A stretch of DNA of 64,000 nucleotides from NCBI GenBank assembly GCA_050246635.1, contig JBFWVR010000010.1, positions 1-64,000 on the forward strand, written 5' to 3'. The translations under genes were made by a program, and so were the position numbers. Shown one piece after another: positions 1-8,300 of the stretch. The stretch is from JBFWVR01 sp050246635 (GTDB lineage: Bacteria > Acidobacteriota > Vicinamibacteria > Vicinamibacterales > UBA2999). The first letter of the stretch is position 1; each line of letters starts with the position of its first letter. The notes beneath the pieces were generated by a model. That model searched no databases. It worked only from the letters and a program-made list of their open reading frames with translations, and was not told where the DNA came from.

Positions 1-120
1 TTCGCCTGGCTTCACAACTGTCGTCGCGTCGTCACCCGCTGGGAGCGCCACGTCGAGAACTACCTCGGCATGGTGCAACTCGCCTGTGCGCGCATTCTGC
101 TCCGAGCATTTATGAGATAG
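1..120 (+). CDS. IS5-type DDE transposase, C-terminal fragment
   Basis: The window opens inside a reading frame that ends at a TAG at 118-120. The 39 visible residues begin FAWLHNCRR and continue with RWERHVENYLGM, the typical C-terminal end of IS5/IS4-group DDE transposases, where the final catalytic Glu lies just upstream of such a segment. Only the tail is in the window, so it cannot be said whether the upstream part is intact. It sits next to other insertion-sequence debris and a toxin-antitoxin remnant, consistent with an accessory region. Seen: the residues and the stop. Inferred: the family. Confidence 0.7.
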   Translation, partial: FAWLHNCRRVVTRWERHVENYLGMVQLACARILLRAFMR

Positions 121-248
121 CTTCTAGCCCGCCGGCGGGCTTCGCTGCTCACGCGGCCTCAGCTGGTTGCGCCTTCCTGCTCGCGGCCAGCCGCCTCAGG
201 GTGGGGCGTATACTCGGGTCGGGGCAACTTGCCCGGGAGGCTCCATCC

Positions 249-479
249 ATGGCGTTCGAGCGCATCACGGTGGACCCGGCTCAGATGGGCGGCTTGCCGT
301 GCGTCCGCGGGTTGCGTATTCCCGCCGCGACGGTGGTCGACATGGTCGCCGACGGGATGACCACCGCCGAGATCCTGGCGGCCTACCCGGATCTGGAAGA
401 GGCGGACGTGCAGGCGGCGCTCAGGTTCGCCGCCGAGGCCGTGCGAGAACGCGAGCTCCCGCTCGTGCGCACCAAATGA
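249..479 (+). CDS. DUF433 family antitoxin
   Basis: A 76-residue protein with the DUF433 signature: it starts MAFERITVDPAQMGG, then PCVRGLRIP, then TTAEILAAYPDLEEADVQAAL, a small helix-turn-helix-like fold. DUF433 proteins are usually antitoxins paired with PIN-like DUF5615 toxins, and here the next frame is exactly such a toxin, overlapping by ATGA (ATG at 476, stop at 477-479). I chose the ATG at 249 because GGGAGG at 235-240 lies about 8 bases upstream and the family normally starts here; an in-frame ATG at 201 has no such support. The antitoxin looks intact although its partner is broken. Confidence 0.85.
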   Translation: MAFERITVDPAQMGGLPCVRGLRIPAATVVDMVADGMTTAEILAAYPDLEEADVQAALRFAAEAVRERELPLVRTK

Positions 480-706
480 AGTGGCTCGTCGACAACGCGC
501 TCTCACCGGCGATTGTCGACCTGCTCGCTGCCGCCGGCCACGATGCCGTGCATGTCCGCGCCCTGGGACTCCAGACGGCCAGTGACTCGGTCGTACTTCA
601 GGCGGCTGCCGACCAGGGTCGTGTTCTGGTGTCCGCCGACACCGAATTCGTCGGGTCAGGACAGACCGGTCCGCGCAGCCCCAAACCTGCAACCGCCCGC
701 TTTTAG
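476..706 (+). pseudogene. Truncated DUF5615 PIN-like toxin
   Basis: The frame starts MKWLVDNALSPA, then GHDAVHVR, then VLQAAADQGRVLVSADTEF, which is the N-terminal half of a DUF5615 (Mut7-C/PIN-like) RNase toxin, including the first acidic active-site residues. After SADTEF the family continues with a conserved C-terminal part, but here the reading frame runs into unrelated sequence from about base 655 and stops at 704-706. About 60 of the usual roughly 110 residues remain. The ATGA overlap with the DUF433 gene shows this was a normal module before the 3' half was lost, probably through insertion or recombination in the IS-rich area. Confidence 0.7.
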
Positions 707-990
707 GGTCCGGTAGTGCTCCTGGTGTCTCCACCGACCTTCGCCTCGGCGAAACAGGGGCACTGAACTCGATCCAACACGCCGTGGCAAAGGCCAAGGG
801 TCAAGGCGACCGCGGCGGTCTTCTCTGTCGCCGTGCACTTGCCAGCGTTTTAGCCGAACGAGCCGCACCTTGTCCCGATCCCTCGACTCACGATGCCTCG
901 CGGGCCTCTCGCGGAGAGAAAGTGGCCACCGCAGCCACGGCGCCAACTACCTGGGACGTGGTGCGGCTCTCTGTGCGCGAATTCTGGCTG
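707..990. other. No recognisable gene; probable decayed DNA
   Basis: No open frame on either strand here resembles a known protein. The stretch begins where the DUF5615 toxin homology breaks off and ends at the left inverted repeat of the ISL3-type element, so it is most likely residue of a disrupted region. Confidence 0.5.
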
Positions 991-1011
991 TTCACCGATT
1001 TGAGTACAGCG
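991..1011 (+). repeat. Left terminal inverted repeat of ISL3-type element
   Basis: Twenty-one bases starting TTCACCG and ending ACAGCG. They match the reverse complement of 2411-2431 with one difference. They lie 148 bases upstream of the preferred transposase start. Confidence 0.75.
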
Positions 1012-1158
1012 ATGTGAGGTAGTACCCGGCCGCCTGCGCGGACCGCCCATGGGGTGGGCGGTCTGCTCGGCGGCCTGGACGTCACAAAGCGCGATCCCAC
1101 TTGGCACCGGACCACCCGGTGTCGTTCTCTCTTGTTGTGGTGCAACGAGGGAGGACGC

Positions 1159-2352
1159 GTGGGATCGCAGTGCGATTGTACGTGGATCCTGGGTCTGCCG
1201 GGATTCCGCGTCGAGCAGGTGGACGGCGAGCGCGGGGACGCGACGGGTCGCGTCCAGATTCGCATCGAGCGGCGCGGGCCGCGCCGCTATCCGTGCAGTG
1301 GGTGCGGTCGACGCACCGGTCGGGTGCGGTCCGCCCGTGACCGGACGTGGGAGGACTTGCCGTGGGGGCCCCATCCGGTGACGCTGGTCTATCGGCAGCG
1401 CCGGGTCGTCTGTCCGCACTGCGGGATTCGCACCGAGCGCGTCGAGTTCGCAGACCCGAAGGCGCGCGTCACGCGGCGGTTACGGCAGCAGATCGGCGTG
1501 GACTGCCAGTCGATGCCGACCAGTCACGCCGCGGTGCGGTATGGCGTGAGCTGGGGCAAGGCGCGTCGCGCCGAGCAGGCCTTTCTCGCCGAGTGGGACC
1601 GGACGCGCCCGCCGCGGCGGCCCCGCCATCTGGGGCTGGACGAAATTCAGCGCGGCAAGGGCCAGCAGTTCTGGACGGTGCTGTCGGACCTCGTGCACGG
1701 CGAGGTCATCGGCTTGCGTCGGGACCGCACGACCGAGACGGCCACGACATTGTTGACGGCGGACTTGACCGCCCGCCAGCGCGCCGCGGTCACCGCCGTC
1801 TGCACGGACATGTATCGACCCTATCGCAACGCCGTGGCCACGGTCCTGCCGGACGCCGAGATCGTGTTCGACAAGTTCCACGTCCTGCAGCACGCGAGTG
1901 CGGCACTCGATGAGGTGCGCCGGCACGAGTTCTTTCGCGCGGGGGCGGTGATGCGGGCCCACGGCCGGGGCAAGCGGTGGCTGCTGTTGCGCCGGTGGCA
2001 CACGGTCCGGGGCTCGAAGCGGGCCGAGCTGCAGGCGCTGGCCGCCGCGAATCGTCGCCTGTTCAAGGCGTACGTCCTGCGCGAGCAGCTCGACCGGTTG
2101 TGGACCTATAAGACGCGCCGCGGGGTCCTCGCCTTCGTGATCGCGTGGTTCAAGGCCTTGCGCTGGCAACGGCTGCCGGAGATGGAGCGGCTCGGGGACT
2201 TTCTGCTGACCCACATCGACGGCATCGCCGCCTACTGCGATCATCCCGTGCGCTTCGGCGTCGTCGAGTCGCTCAACACCACCATCAAGGCCGTCCTGCG
2301 CCGCGCGCGCGGCATGCGCGACGAGGCGATGCTGCTGCTCAAGCTGAAGTGA
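1159..2352 (+). CDS. ISL3-family transposase
   Basis: A DDE transposase of 397 residues when started at the GTG at 1159, which follows the strong ribosome binding site GAGGGAGG at 1147-1154; the frame is open further upstream but without family similarity. The N-terminus carries two CxxC zinc-binding pairs (CSGC near residue 47 and CPHC near 85), typical of ISL3. Catalytic residues that I can place are D161 (in GLDEI), D217 (in TDMYRPY) and E370 (in VVESLN), the last followed by the usual C-terminal arginine-rich helix. The gene looks intact. It ends about 58 bases before the right inverted repeat. Confidence 0.88.
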   Translation: MGSQCDCTWILGLPGFRVEQVDGERGDATGRVQIRIERRGPRRYPCSGCGRRTGRVRSARDRTWEDLPWGPHPVTLVYRQRRVVCPHCGIRTERVEFADPKARVTRRLRQQIGVDCQSMPTSHAAVRYGVSWGKARRAEQAFLAEWDRTRPPRRPRHLGLDEIQRGKGQQFWTVLSDLVHGEVIGLRRDRTTETATTLLTADLTARQRAAVTAVCTDMYRPYRNAVATVLPDAEIVFDKFHVLQHASAALDEVRRHEFFRAGAVMRAHGRGKRWLLLRRWHTVRGSKRAELQALAAANRRLFKAYVLREQLDRLWTYKTRRGVLAFVIAWFKALRWQRLPEMERLGDFLLTHIDGIAAYCDHPVRFGVVESLNTTIKAVLRRARGMRDEAMLLLKLK

Positions 2353-2410
2353 GCCACCGCCCATCCGATCCGATCCGCACGCGATTTGATGCGCTTCCTG
2401 ACCGGTCAAC

Positions 2411-2431
2411 CGCTGTACTCAAACCGGTGAA
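2411..2431 (-). repeat. Right terminal inverted repeat of ISL3-type element
   Basis: Reverse complement of the repeat at 991-1011, 20 of 21 positions identical. It lies just downstream of the transposase stop. Confidence 0.75.
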
Positions 2432-2436
2432 GACCG

Positions 2437-2489
2437 CGAAAATGCGGCATTGGGACCGTCGACAAATTGCGGGATTTGAACTGTCCACC
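2437..2489 (-). repeat. Solo IS21-family terminal end
   Basis: Fifty-three bases that match the reverse complement of 16141-16193 at 52 positions; the one difference is in a T/G run. No istA or istB accompanies it, so it is a remnant end left after deletion or recombination. Its outer tip faces right, towards the E2-like gene, 50 bases away. It is inverted relative to the copy at 16141, so the two ends bracket the gene block at 2540-14433. Confidence 0.85.
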
Positions 2490-2539
2490 GAGGCTGAGCT
2501 TGTGATATTCTCCCCGCCTATTCTGGGAGAGGTGTCTCT

Positions 2540-3208
2540 ATGTTAGCGATCCCATCAGGGCAATTTGCGTCTTCCGGTTCTCCGTCAACGGACAACGAGG
2601 CTCTCAAGGAAAAGCGGCGCAAGATTAAGGAGGCACTGCTGAACAATCAGCAGATCAAGGTGACGCCTCAGGGCAATCTTAGCCCAAATCCGCAGGATCC
2701 TGGGATCGTCGTTCCAGAAGGGAAACTGGCTTCGTTCTTTTGGTACGAAGACGATCCGGAGTTGTATCAGGCTGAGCTTGAGGCAATGCAGAAATTCTTT
2801 CCTGGCTTTCGACTCGAGAAAGAGTCCGACGGCAGGTTGTCTTGGATTGGTCAGGTGACGCCGGGGCTCGTTGGGAGGACTCCCAGAACTTACACGCTGC
2901 AAGCCGTCTATGACCACAATCATCCTTCGAACAGCACTTATGGAGGCTCCATAAAGGTCTATTCAGTGGACCCGGATTTGAAGGAAATCGCGAATGGCGA
3001 GAGGATCCCGCACACGCTTCACGACAGCGAGAACGAACTCTACATTTGCACTGCCCGTAAGGAAGACGTCCGGGTCGGCACAAAAGTCGCCGGTACATTC
3101 ACGACGGCAGCCGTTGCCATCAGTTGGGCTGTAAAGTGGTTGTCCGTCTTCGAACTCTGGCTGAACGATGAGGTGACCGACCAACAGTTCGCGGGACATG
3201 TGTTCTGA
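2540..3208 (+). CDS. Prokaryotic E2-like (ubiquitin-conjugating fold) protein
   Basis: A 222-residue protein, first in the block. Residues 1-60 are a low-complexity, basic leader. From about residue 65 it shows the pattern of bacterial E2/RWD-like proteins: a first helix (PELYQAELEAM), a strand-rich core with an HP and YGGSIKVY segment (128-141), a PHTLHDS turn, a candidate active-site cysteine C170 in ELYICTA, and a closing helix WAVKWLSVFELWL. In bacterial Ubl pathways such proteins pass a ubiquitin-like modifier from an E1 to a target. Here an E1-like and a JAB gene follow directly. The start is supported by GGGAGAGG at 2525-2532. The fold call rests on pattern and neighbours, so another RWD-like role is possible. 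Confidence 0.6.
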   Translation: MLAIPSGQFASSGSPSTDNEALKEKRRKIKEALLNNQQIKVTPQGNLSPNPQDPGIVVPEGKLASFFWYEDDPELYQAELEAMQKFFPGFRLEKESDGRLSWIGQVTPGLVGRTPRTYTLQAVYDHNHPSNSTYGGSIKVYSVDPDLKEIANGERIPHTLHDSENELYICTARKEDVRVGTKVAGTFTTAAVAISWAVKWLSVFELWLNDEVTDQQFAGHVF

Positions 3209-3216
3209 GGGGAGCC

Positions 3217-4173
3217 ATGAGCGCGAGCCCCACGATTTTCCTTAGTGACCGGTCATACTGCGACATCTTAAACGAGACATCCCAACATCCACAGACCGAA
3301 ACCGGTGGCGTCCTGCTCGGCGAGTACCGGAATGGAAAGTGGTTCGTAGTCGAATCGATCGATCCTGGTCCGAAAGCAATTCTTCAACACTCCTATTTCG
3401 AGTACGACCAAGCGTACGTAAATCATCTGTGCAACAAGGTGCGCCTGCGTTACAGCGCGCCAATCCGACTTCTTGGCCTCTGGCATCGACATCCCGGAAG
3501 TTTTGATCGATTCTCGGGAACTGACGATGGCACACACCGCCGCTACGTTCAACAGTGTCGGGGGCCGATCATCTCTGGCCTGATCAACATCGATCCCGAA
3601 TTTCGGATGACGTTTTACGTGGTTGATGCTGAACCGGTCTCTCACCAGCGAACCAACTACGCTGTCGGCGATCAGCACTTTCCGCCGGACCTCCTGCGGA
3701 CGTTGCATCAGGGTGCGCTAGTCGCCAGGGTCAACGGCGCTGTCATTCCGGCCCTGAGAGGCTCGCAAGAGATGCAGATCGTCGAAAGGAAGCCCACCTC
3801 TTCGACGTTGGTAGCGCACATCGTTACGCCTATCAAGGACTGGTTTGGCTCCCCAGCGCCTCCTGCCGAACCGAACAATTCACAGGGTGTGCCCCCTCAT
3901 GCGCCGGGTGCCATCGCGGGCGACGCACTCGAAATGCTGGACGAAGAACTCGAGTATCTCGACTCGCAGCGAGACTTTGAGTACGAGTTGGAAATGGTGC
4001 CGAGGGGTGTGCTGCTCACGATGCAGCGGCTTCATAGCGTGCGCGGGCCAAACGGTGGCATCAAGTTCTTGTTCACTGTCGAAGCCGACCAGCGCATTGT
4101 CAAACACGAACGCAATTCGTACCCATTCCGCAAGGGGATCGTCGAGCAAGTGATCGGCAACTTGCTCTACTAG
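3217..4173 (+). CDS. JAB/MPN (JAMM) metallopeptidase
   Basis: A 318-residue protein whose first about 150 residues form a prokaryotic JAB domain. The zinc and catalytic set is complete: E28 in ETGGVLLGE, H90 and H92 in LWHRHPG, S100 and D103 in FSGTDD. JAB enzymes cleave isopeptide or C-terminal extensions of ubiquitin-like proteins. The C-terminal 120 residues (about 200-318) have an acidic helix (DEELEYLDSQRDFEYE) and a small alpha/beta region I do not recognise, perhaps a substrate-binding domain. It lies 8 bases after the E2-like gene and before the E1-like gene, so it probably matures or removes the modifier used by them. The start has AGGGGAG just upstream. Confidence 0.85.
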   Translation: MSASPTIFLSDRSYCDILNETSQHPQTETGGVLLGEYRNGKWFVVESIDPGPKAILQHSYFEYDQAYVNHLCNKVRLRYSAPIRLLGLWHRHPGSFDRFSGTDDGTHRRYVQQCRGPIISGLINIDPEFRMTFYVVDAEPVSHQRTNYAVGDQHFPPDLLRTLHQGALVARVNGAVIPALRGSQEMQIVERKPTSSTLVAHIVTPIKDWFGSPAPPAEPNNSQGVPPHAPGAIAGDALEMLDEELEYLDSQRDFEYELEMVPRGVLLTMQRLHSVRGPNGGIKFLFTVEADQRIVKHERNSYPFRKGIVEQVIGNLLY

Positions 4174-4196
4174 CCCTGGAGAGTTCGAAATCCCCT

Positions 4197-5345
4197 ATGT
4201 CGAAAGCGCCAGGCTTTAAGGTTCTCTTCCCGCTCGAGGCCGCCAGTCGTCGCGCCACGGGGACGCTTTGGGGCTATCGCCATCACGAGACGGGCGTTTT
4301 TAACGTAACTTGGTGCGGTCAGTCTCCGCCGACCGACTCGCCTTCGAAAGCAGTCACCCTTCTCGGAGTTCTACACGAAACAGCACAAGGATCCGACGAC
4401 GACGGATTGCTGTCCGGATTCTACGTAGAGGACCAGCTCACTTTCCGCTGCAATGGGCGGGACTGCGAAGTGCATTTCTATTCATTGGTTCAAGACGTAT
4501 TCTCCAGGAACACGGGAATTCTTGAGACCAACATCCTGCTGAACGCCAGGACGGTTATCTCTGGCTGCGGATCTGTGGGCAGCCAAGTAGCCTTGGAGCT
4601 CGCGCGGTCTGGCGTGGGCAACTTTCTGCTGGTTGATAACGACCAACTGGCGTACCACAACCTCTGCCGACATCAGTGTGGCTTGAGCGACGTGGGTCGC
4701 CTCAAAGTAGACGCCGTGAGGGATCGGATCCTCGACATCAATCCAAACGCGACAGTCGACGTTGCCTCAACGATCGTCGAACGCATTGAAAAGAAAGTAT
4801 GGGACGCATGGCTCGGCCCTGACACGGTAGTAGTGGGCTGCGCAGACAATCGCGAAGCCGATCTTTATGCGAATCGGTTATCGCAGCTTTACCTAGCCCC
4901 ATTCGTATCAATCGGATTGTGGGAACGGGCGTTCGCTGGTGAATTATTCTGGAGCGTTCCTGGCGAGACACCGTGTTACCACTGCGCGTTTGGGGCAAAG
5001 AGCAACAATCTATCGTTCAGATCGTCGCAAGACCGCAGAATTTATACAACCGAGGAGGATCTGAGCAAGCTGACCTTCGAGCCAGGCATTGCAGTAGACA
5101 TCGGGTTTGTAACCAACATCGGCGTGAAGATCGCTCTCGATCTGTTTGCCCGCGGCAGGCGGCCAATGCGGCTGCTGGACGCTCTCAAACAACTTACATT
5201 GGTTTGTAACACGACCAACGTGCAGGTCGCTGACGAGCTGCAGGAGATCTTCGACCACCCTCTGCAGGTCACGCGATCAATCGAAGTCGAGAAACAGTTG
5301 GAATGCCCTCATTGCCGAGTTGCGGGCAAGGAACGGGCGAAATGA
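4197..5345 (+). CDS. ThiF/E1-like adenylating enzyme
   Basis: A 382-residue E1-like enzyme. Residues 1-105 are an N-terminal domain I do not recognise. The Rossmann adenylation domain follows: GCGSVG at 123-128 for ATP, DND at 147-149, the Arg-bearing NLCRH at 155-159, K170 and GCADN at 214-218. Zinc ligands are provided by CYHC (260-263) and CPHC (370-373), the paired CxxC of ThiF/MoeB/E1 proteins. Such enzymes adenylate the C-terminal Gly of a ubiquitin-like protein and often pass it to an E2. The stop overlaps the next start (ATGA at 5342), implying translational coupling to the FtsK-like ATPase. No ubiquitin-like gene is obvious nearby. Confidence 0.85.
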   Translation: MSKAPGFKVLFPLEAASRRATGTLWGYRHHETGVFNVTWCGQSPPTDSPSKAVTLLGVLHETAQGSDDDGLLSGFYVEDQLTFRCNGRDCEVHFYSLVQDVFSRNTGILETNILLNARTVISGCGSVGSQVALELARSGVGNFLLVDNDQLAYHNLCRHQCGLSDVGRLKVDAVRDRILDINPNATVDVASTIVERIEKKVWDAWLGPDTVVVGCADNREADLYANRLSQLYLAPFVSIGLWERAFAGELFWSVPGETPCYHCAFGAKSNNLSFRSSQDRRIYTTEEDLSKLTFEPGIAVDIGFVTNIGVKIALDLFARGRRPMRLLDALKQLTLVCNTTNVQVADELQEIFDHPLQVTRSIEVEKQLECPHCRVAGKERAK

Positions 5346-8300
5346 GCGCGTCCGTGCAGGATCGGCGACAGACAGAACTCTGCGGGATTGCGATGTTGGG
5401 GCAACACTACTCTGCACTTGCCCAAGAGCGGGGACGAGTTCGTCTGGAACTGCTTTGCCTCATCGAGCATCTCTGGGCTCTCGCAGATCACGAGAGCCAA
5501 TGGTGTGCCTCCTTGTTGTCCGAGGATGGCGTGCAGCCGCGCGATGGCAGCAGCTTGGTGAGTCAGACATCGGCGTTTCTTGCGCCGGAGGACTTCACCG
5601 CGTTAGCTCAATGCTTGGGTTGGTTTGACACCACCGACGGAGCAATGCAGGCCCTGCTGCGCGATCTGCCGGCAGACACAGTGTCCGCCAGCGAGCATTG
5701 GGAGCTCTTTCCTGAGCCCGTACTCAATGCGTTCAGCACACTGGATACTGAGCCGACGCTCGATTTGGATACGGTAAACCAAGCGTACAAGCGACGAATG
5801 AAGTTATTGCACCCTGATGCGCGTGTTGGGGTGGATCTCGATGACGTTGAGAGAGCTGCGGCAGAAGCGATCGTGCGGGGACTCTCGGATGCACGAGAGT
5901 TGATCAAGGCGCACTTCCAGAATCTGCGTCGACGCTCCTCCGAGCCGGGGAACGACCCCGTGGCGTCGAATGGTTCAGCGCAGAGCGACAACGGCGGTCA
6001 TCTTAACGCCCGAGTGAGGACACTCGGACAACAAATTCAGCACACCCTTGAAGCCGCGAACGAGATCGTTAAGGAGGCCGAGGAGCGAATCCAGGGTGCG
6101 CGTGCAAGGCACAGCGCTGATGTCGGCGCGATTAACAGTCATGCTGCGCCGGTCCGGCAGGAGACTGACCGGCTACTAGCCGCCGCGCGTGCGCACGTGG
6201 CGGCTCAAGGTGCTGAACAGTCGTTTGCCGATGTCAGCCCTTCGATACCGCCAGTTGTAGCGGATGTGAGCGAGGCGATCGCCGCGGTCGCCTCGCTCAG
6301 AACTCTCGTGAATGATCAGGTGCTCAAGACGGCCAAGCCGAAGGATGGTTGGCGCCCCAACAGCGATGAGGGCACCTGGGTGCTCGGCATCGTTGCCGTT
6401 GTAATGGGGGCGATCGGCGCTACGGTGGGCGACCTTCTTGGATTCGTCGCGGGCTTTGCGGCGGTCTACGGCCCAGTGATGTGGTGGCTCCATCACGACT
6501 CTATGTCTACTCTCCGCCAACTATCGATTGCGGTGGAACATCACGCCCGTAAGGCGCTGGGCATCATCGATCAATACACGACATCGATGATCAGCAGAAC
6601 AGACCGCGCACTTCAGGCAGCGGAACAACAATTTCGGGTCGACATTGCTCGGCTGGACGAATCCTTCAATCGCGAAGCCGCTGTTCTTCATACGGGGATC
6701 GCGTCACTCTGGAGGGATGGCGAGTGTGCGTGCGCGGAATGGCAGAGTCTGGCCTGGAGCGAGTGGCGACCGGCATCAGCGCCTGTCCTCACATCGCGGT
6801 TTGCCACTGTGAAGGCGAACTCCGGCAACTTAGAGGAGTACCTGAGCGGTGACTTGAACTTCGTTCTTCCTGCACTGGCGCCCTTTTCGGAGGGTCACTC
6901 GCTGTTGTTTGAGACTTCAGGTTCTGGGAAGGAGCTAGCCACAGACGCCATCCACTCTCTGCTAGCCCGTTTGTTAGCGACTGTTCCAGCCGCCAAGCTA
7001 CGATTTACTTTCATCGATCCTATCGCGCTTGGGAACAGTGTCGCGGCGTTTATGCCGCTCGCCGACCACGACGAATCTCTTGTTGCGAGTCGCGCGTGGA
7101 GCGAGCCTCACCATATTGAACAACGCCTCGGCGATCTGTCAGAGCACATGGAAACGGTTATCCAGAAGTACTTGCGCACTGAATTCAAGACTATTCACGA
7201 CTACAACGAAGCAGCCAATGAGGTTGCCGAGCCGTACCGGTTCATTGTGATTTTCGATTTTCCGGCGAACTTCACAGAAACCGCTGCCAGACGCCTGGTC
7301 AGCATTGCTCGCAATGGTGCGCGGTGCGGCGTCTATGCGCTCATCGTCCGCGACAAGGCGCTTGCGCTTCCTTACGGGTTTTCGCTTGATGAACTGCGTC
7401 GTACGGTCAGTGTGGTCGAAGTTCCAGACAACAAGCCAGAGGCTACTCCGAATTGGACCGATGCCGACTTTCGCGGGTGGCGACTTCGGCTGGACGCGGC
7501 TGCGCCACAACAGATATTGACTGGCGTAATTAGTGCCGTAGGTGCACGCGTCAAGGACGGTATGCGGGTGGAGGTTCCATACCGCAAGCTCCTGTCGCTC
7601 GCGGGCCTTGGGAACAACACATGGTGGACAGCAACAACGGCCCAGTCCATCCGCGTTCCACTAGGCCCAACAGGTGCCCGCAAGCTTCAGTACCTCGTGC
7701 TGGGCGAGGGCATGGGACACCATGCGCTGATCGTCGGGCGCCCAGGTTCTGGCAAAAGCAATTTGATGCACGTCATCATCACAACCCTCGCGCTAACCTA
7801 CTCGCCGGACGAGATTCGACTGTACTTGATCGATTTCAAGAAGGGCGTCGAGTTTAAGGGCTACGCCGACGCTAAACTGCCGCACGCTGAGGTAATCGCG
7901 ATCGAGAGTGAGCGTGAGTTCGGGCTGAGTGTTGTGGAACGCCTTGACCTGGAGCTGAAGCGGCGCGGAGATCTCTTTCGCTCCGCAGGAGCTGCCAACA
8001 TCGCGGAATACCGCGAAAGGACGCGTCGGCAGATCCCGCGCGTGTTGCTGCTAGTTGACGAGTTTCAAGAATTCTTCACACAAGACGATCAGATTGCTCG
8101 GCAGACTACGCTAATCCTAGACCGCCTCGTGAGGCAGGGACGAGCATTCGGTATTCACATCATACTGGGCTCGCAGACCCTAGCAGGGAGTTACAACCTT
8201 TCCCGAAGCACGCTTGATCAGATGGCGGTCCGCATAGCGATGCAGTGTAGCGAAGCCGATTCGCGGCTGATTCTGTCGGACGACAATCCCGCGGCACGTT

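Larger units (their letters stand above)
991..2431 (+). mobile_element. ISL3-family insertion sequence
   Basis: The bases at 991-1011 and the reverse complement of 2411-2431 agree at 20 of 21 positions (one A/G difference, at 998). They flank a single transposase gene of the ISL3 family. The interval is about 1.44 kb, the usual size for ISL3 elements. I do not see a convincing 8-bp target duplication at the outer edges, so the ends could extend a few bases further or one flank may be rearranged. The right end abuts the IS21-type terminal sequence at 2437. Confidence 0.75.

Noticed and set aside
1480..2409. Long minus-strand open frame opposite the ISL3 transposase
   Set aside because: Composition is that of the antisense of a GC-rich gene, no family motif is seen, and the plus strand has a clear transposase with catalytic residues.
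2500..2524. Promoter TTGTGA/TATTCT before the E2-like gene
   Set aside because: The two hexamer-like boxes are only 13 bases apart, too close for a standard sigma-70 promoter.
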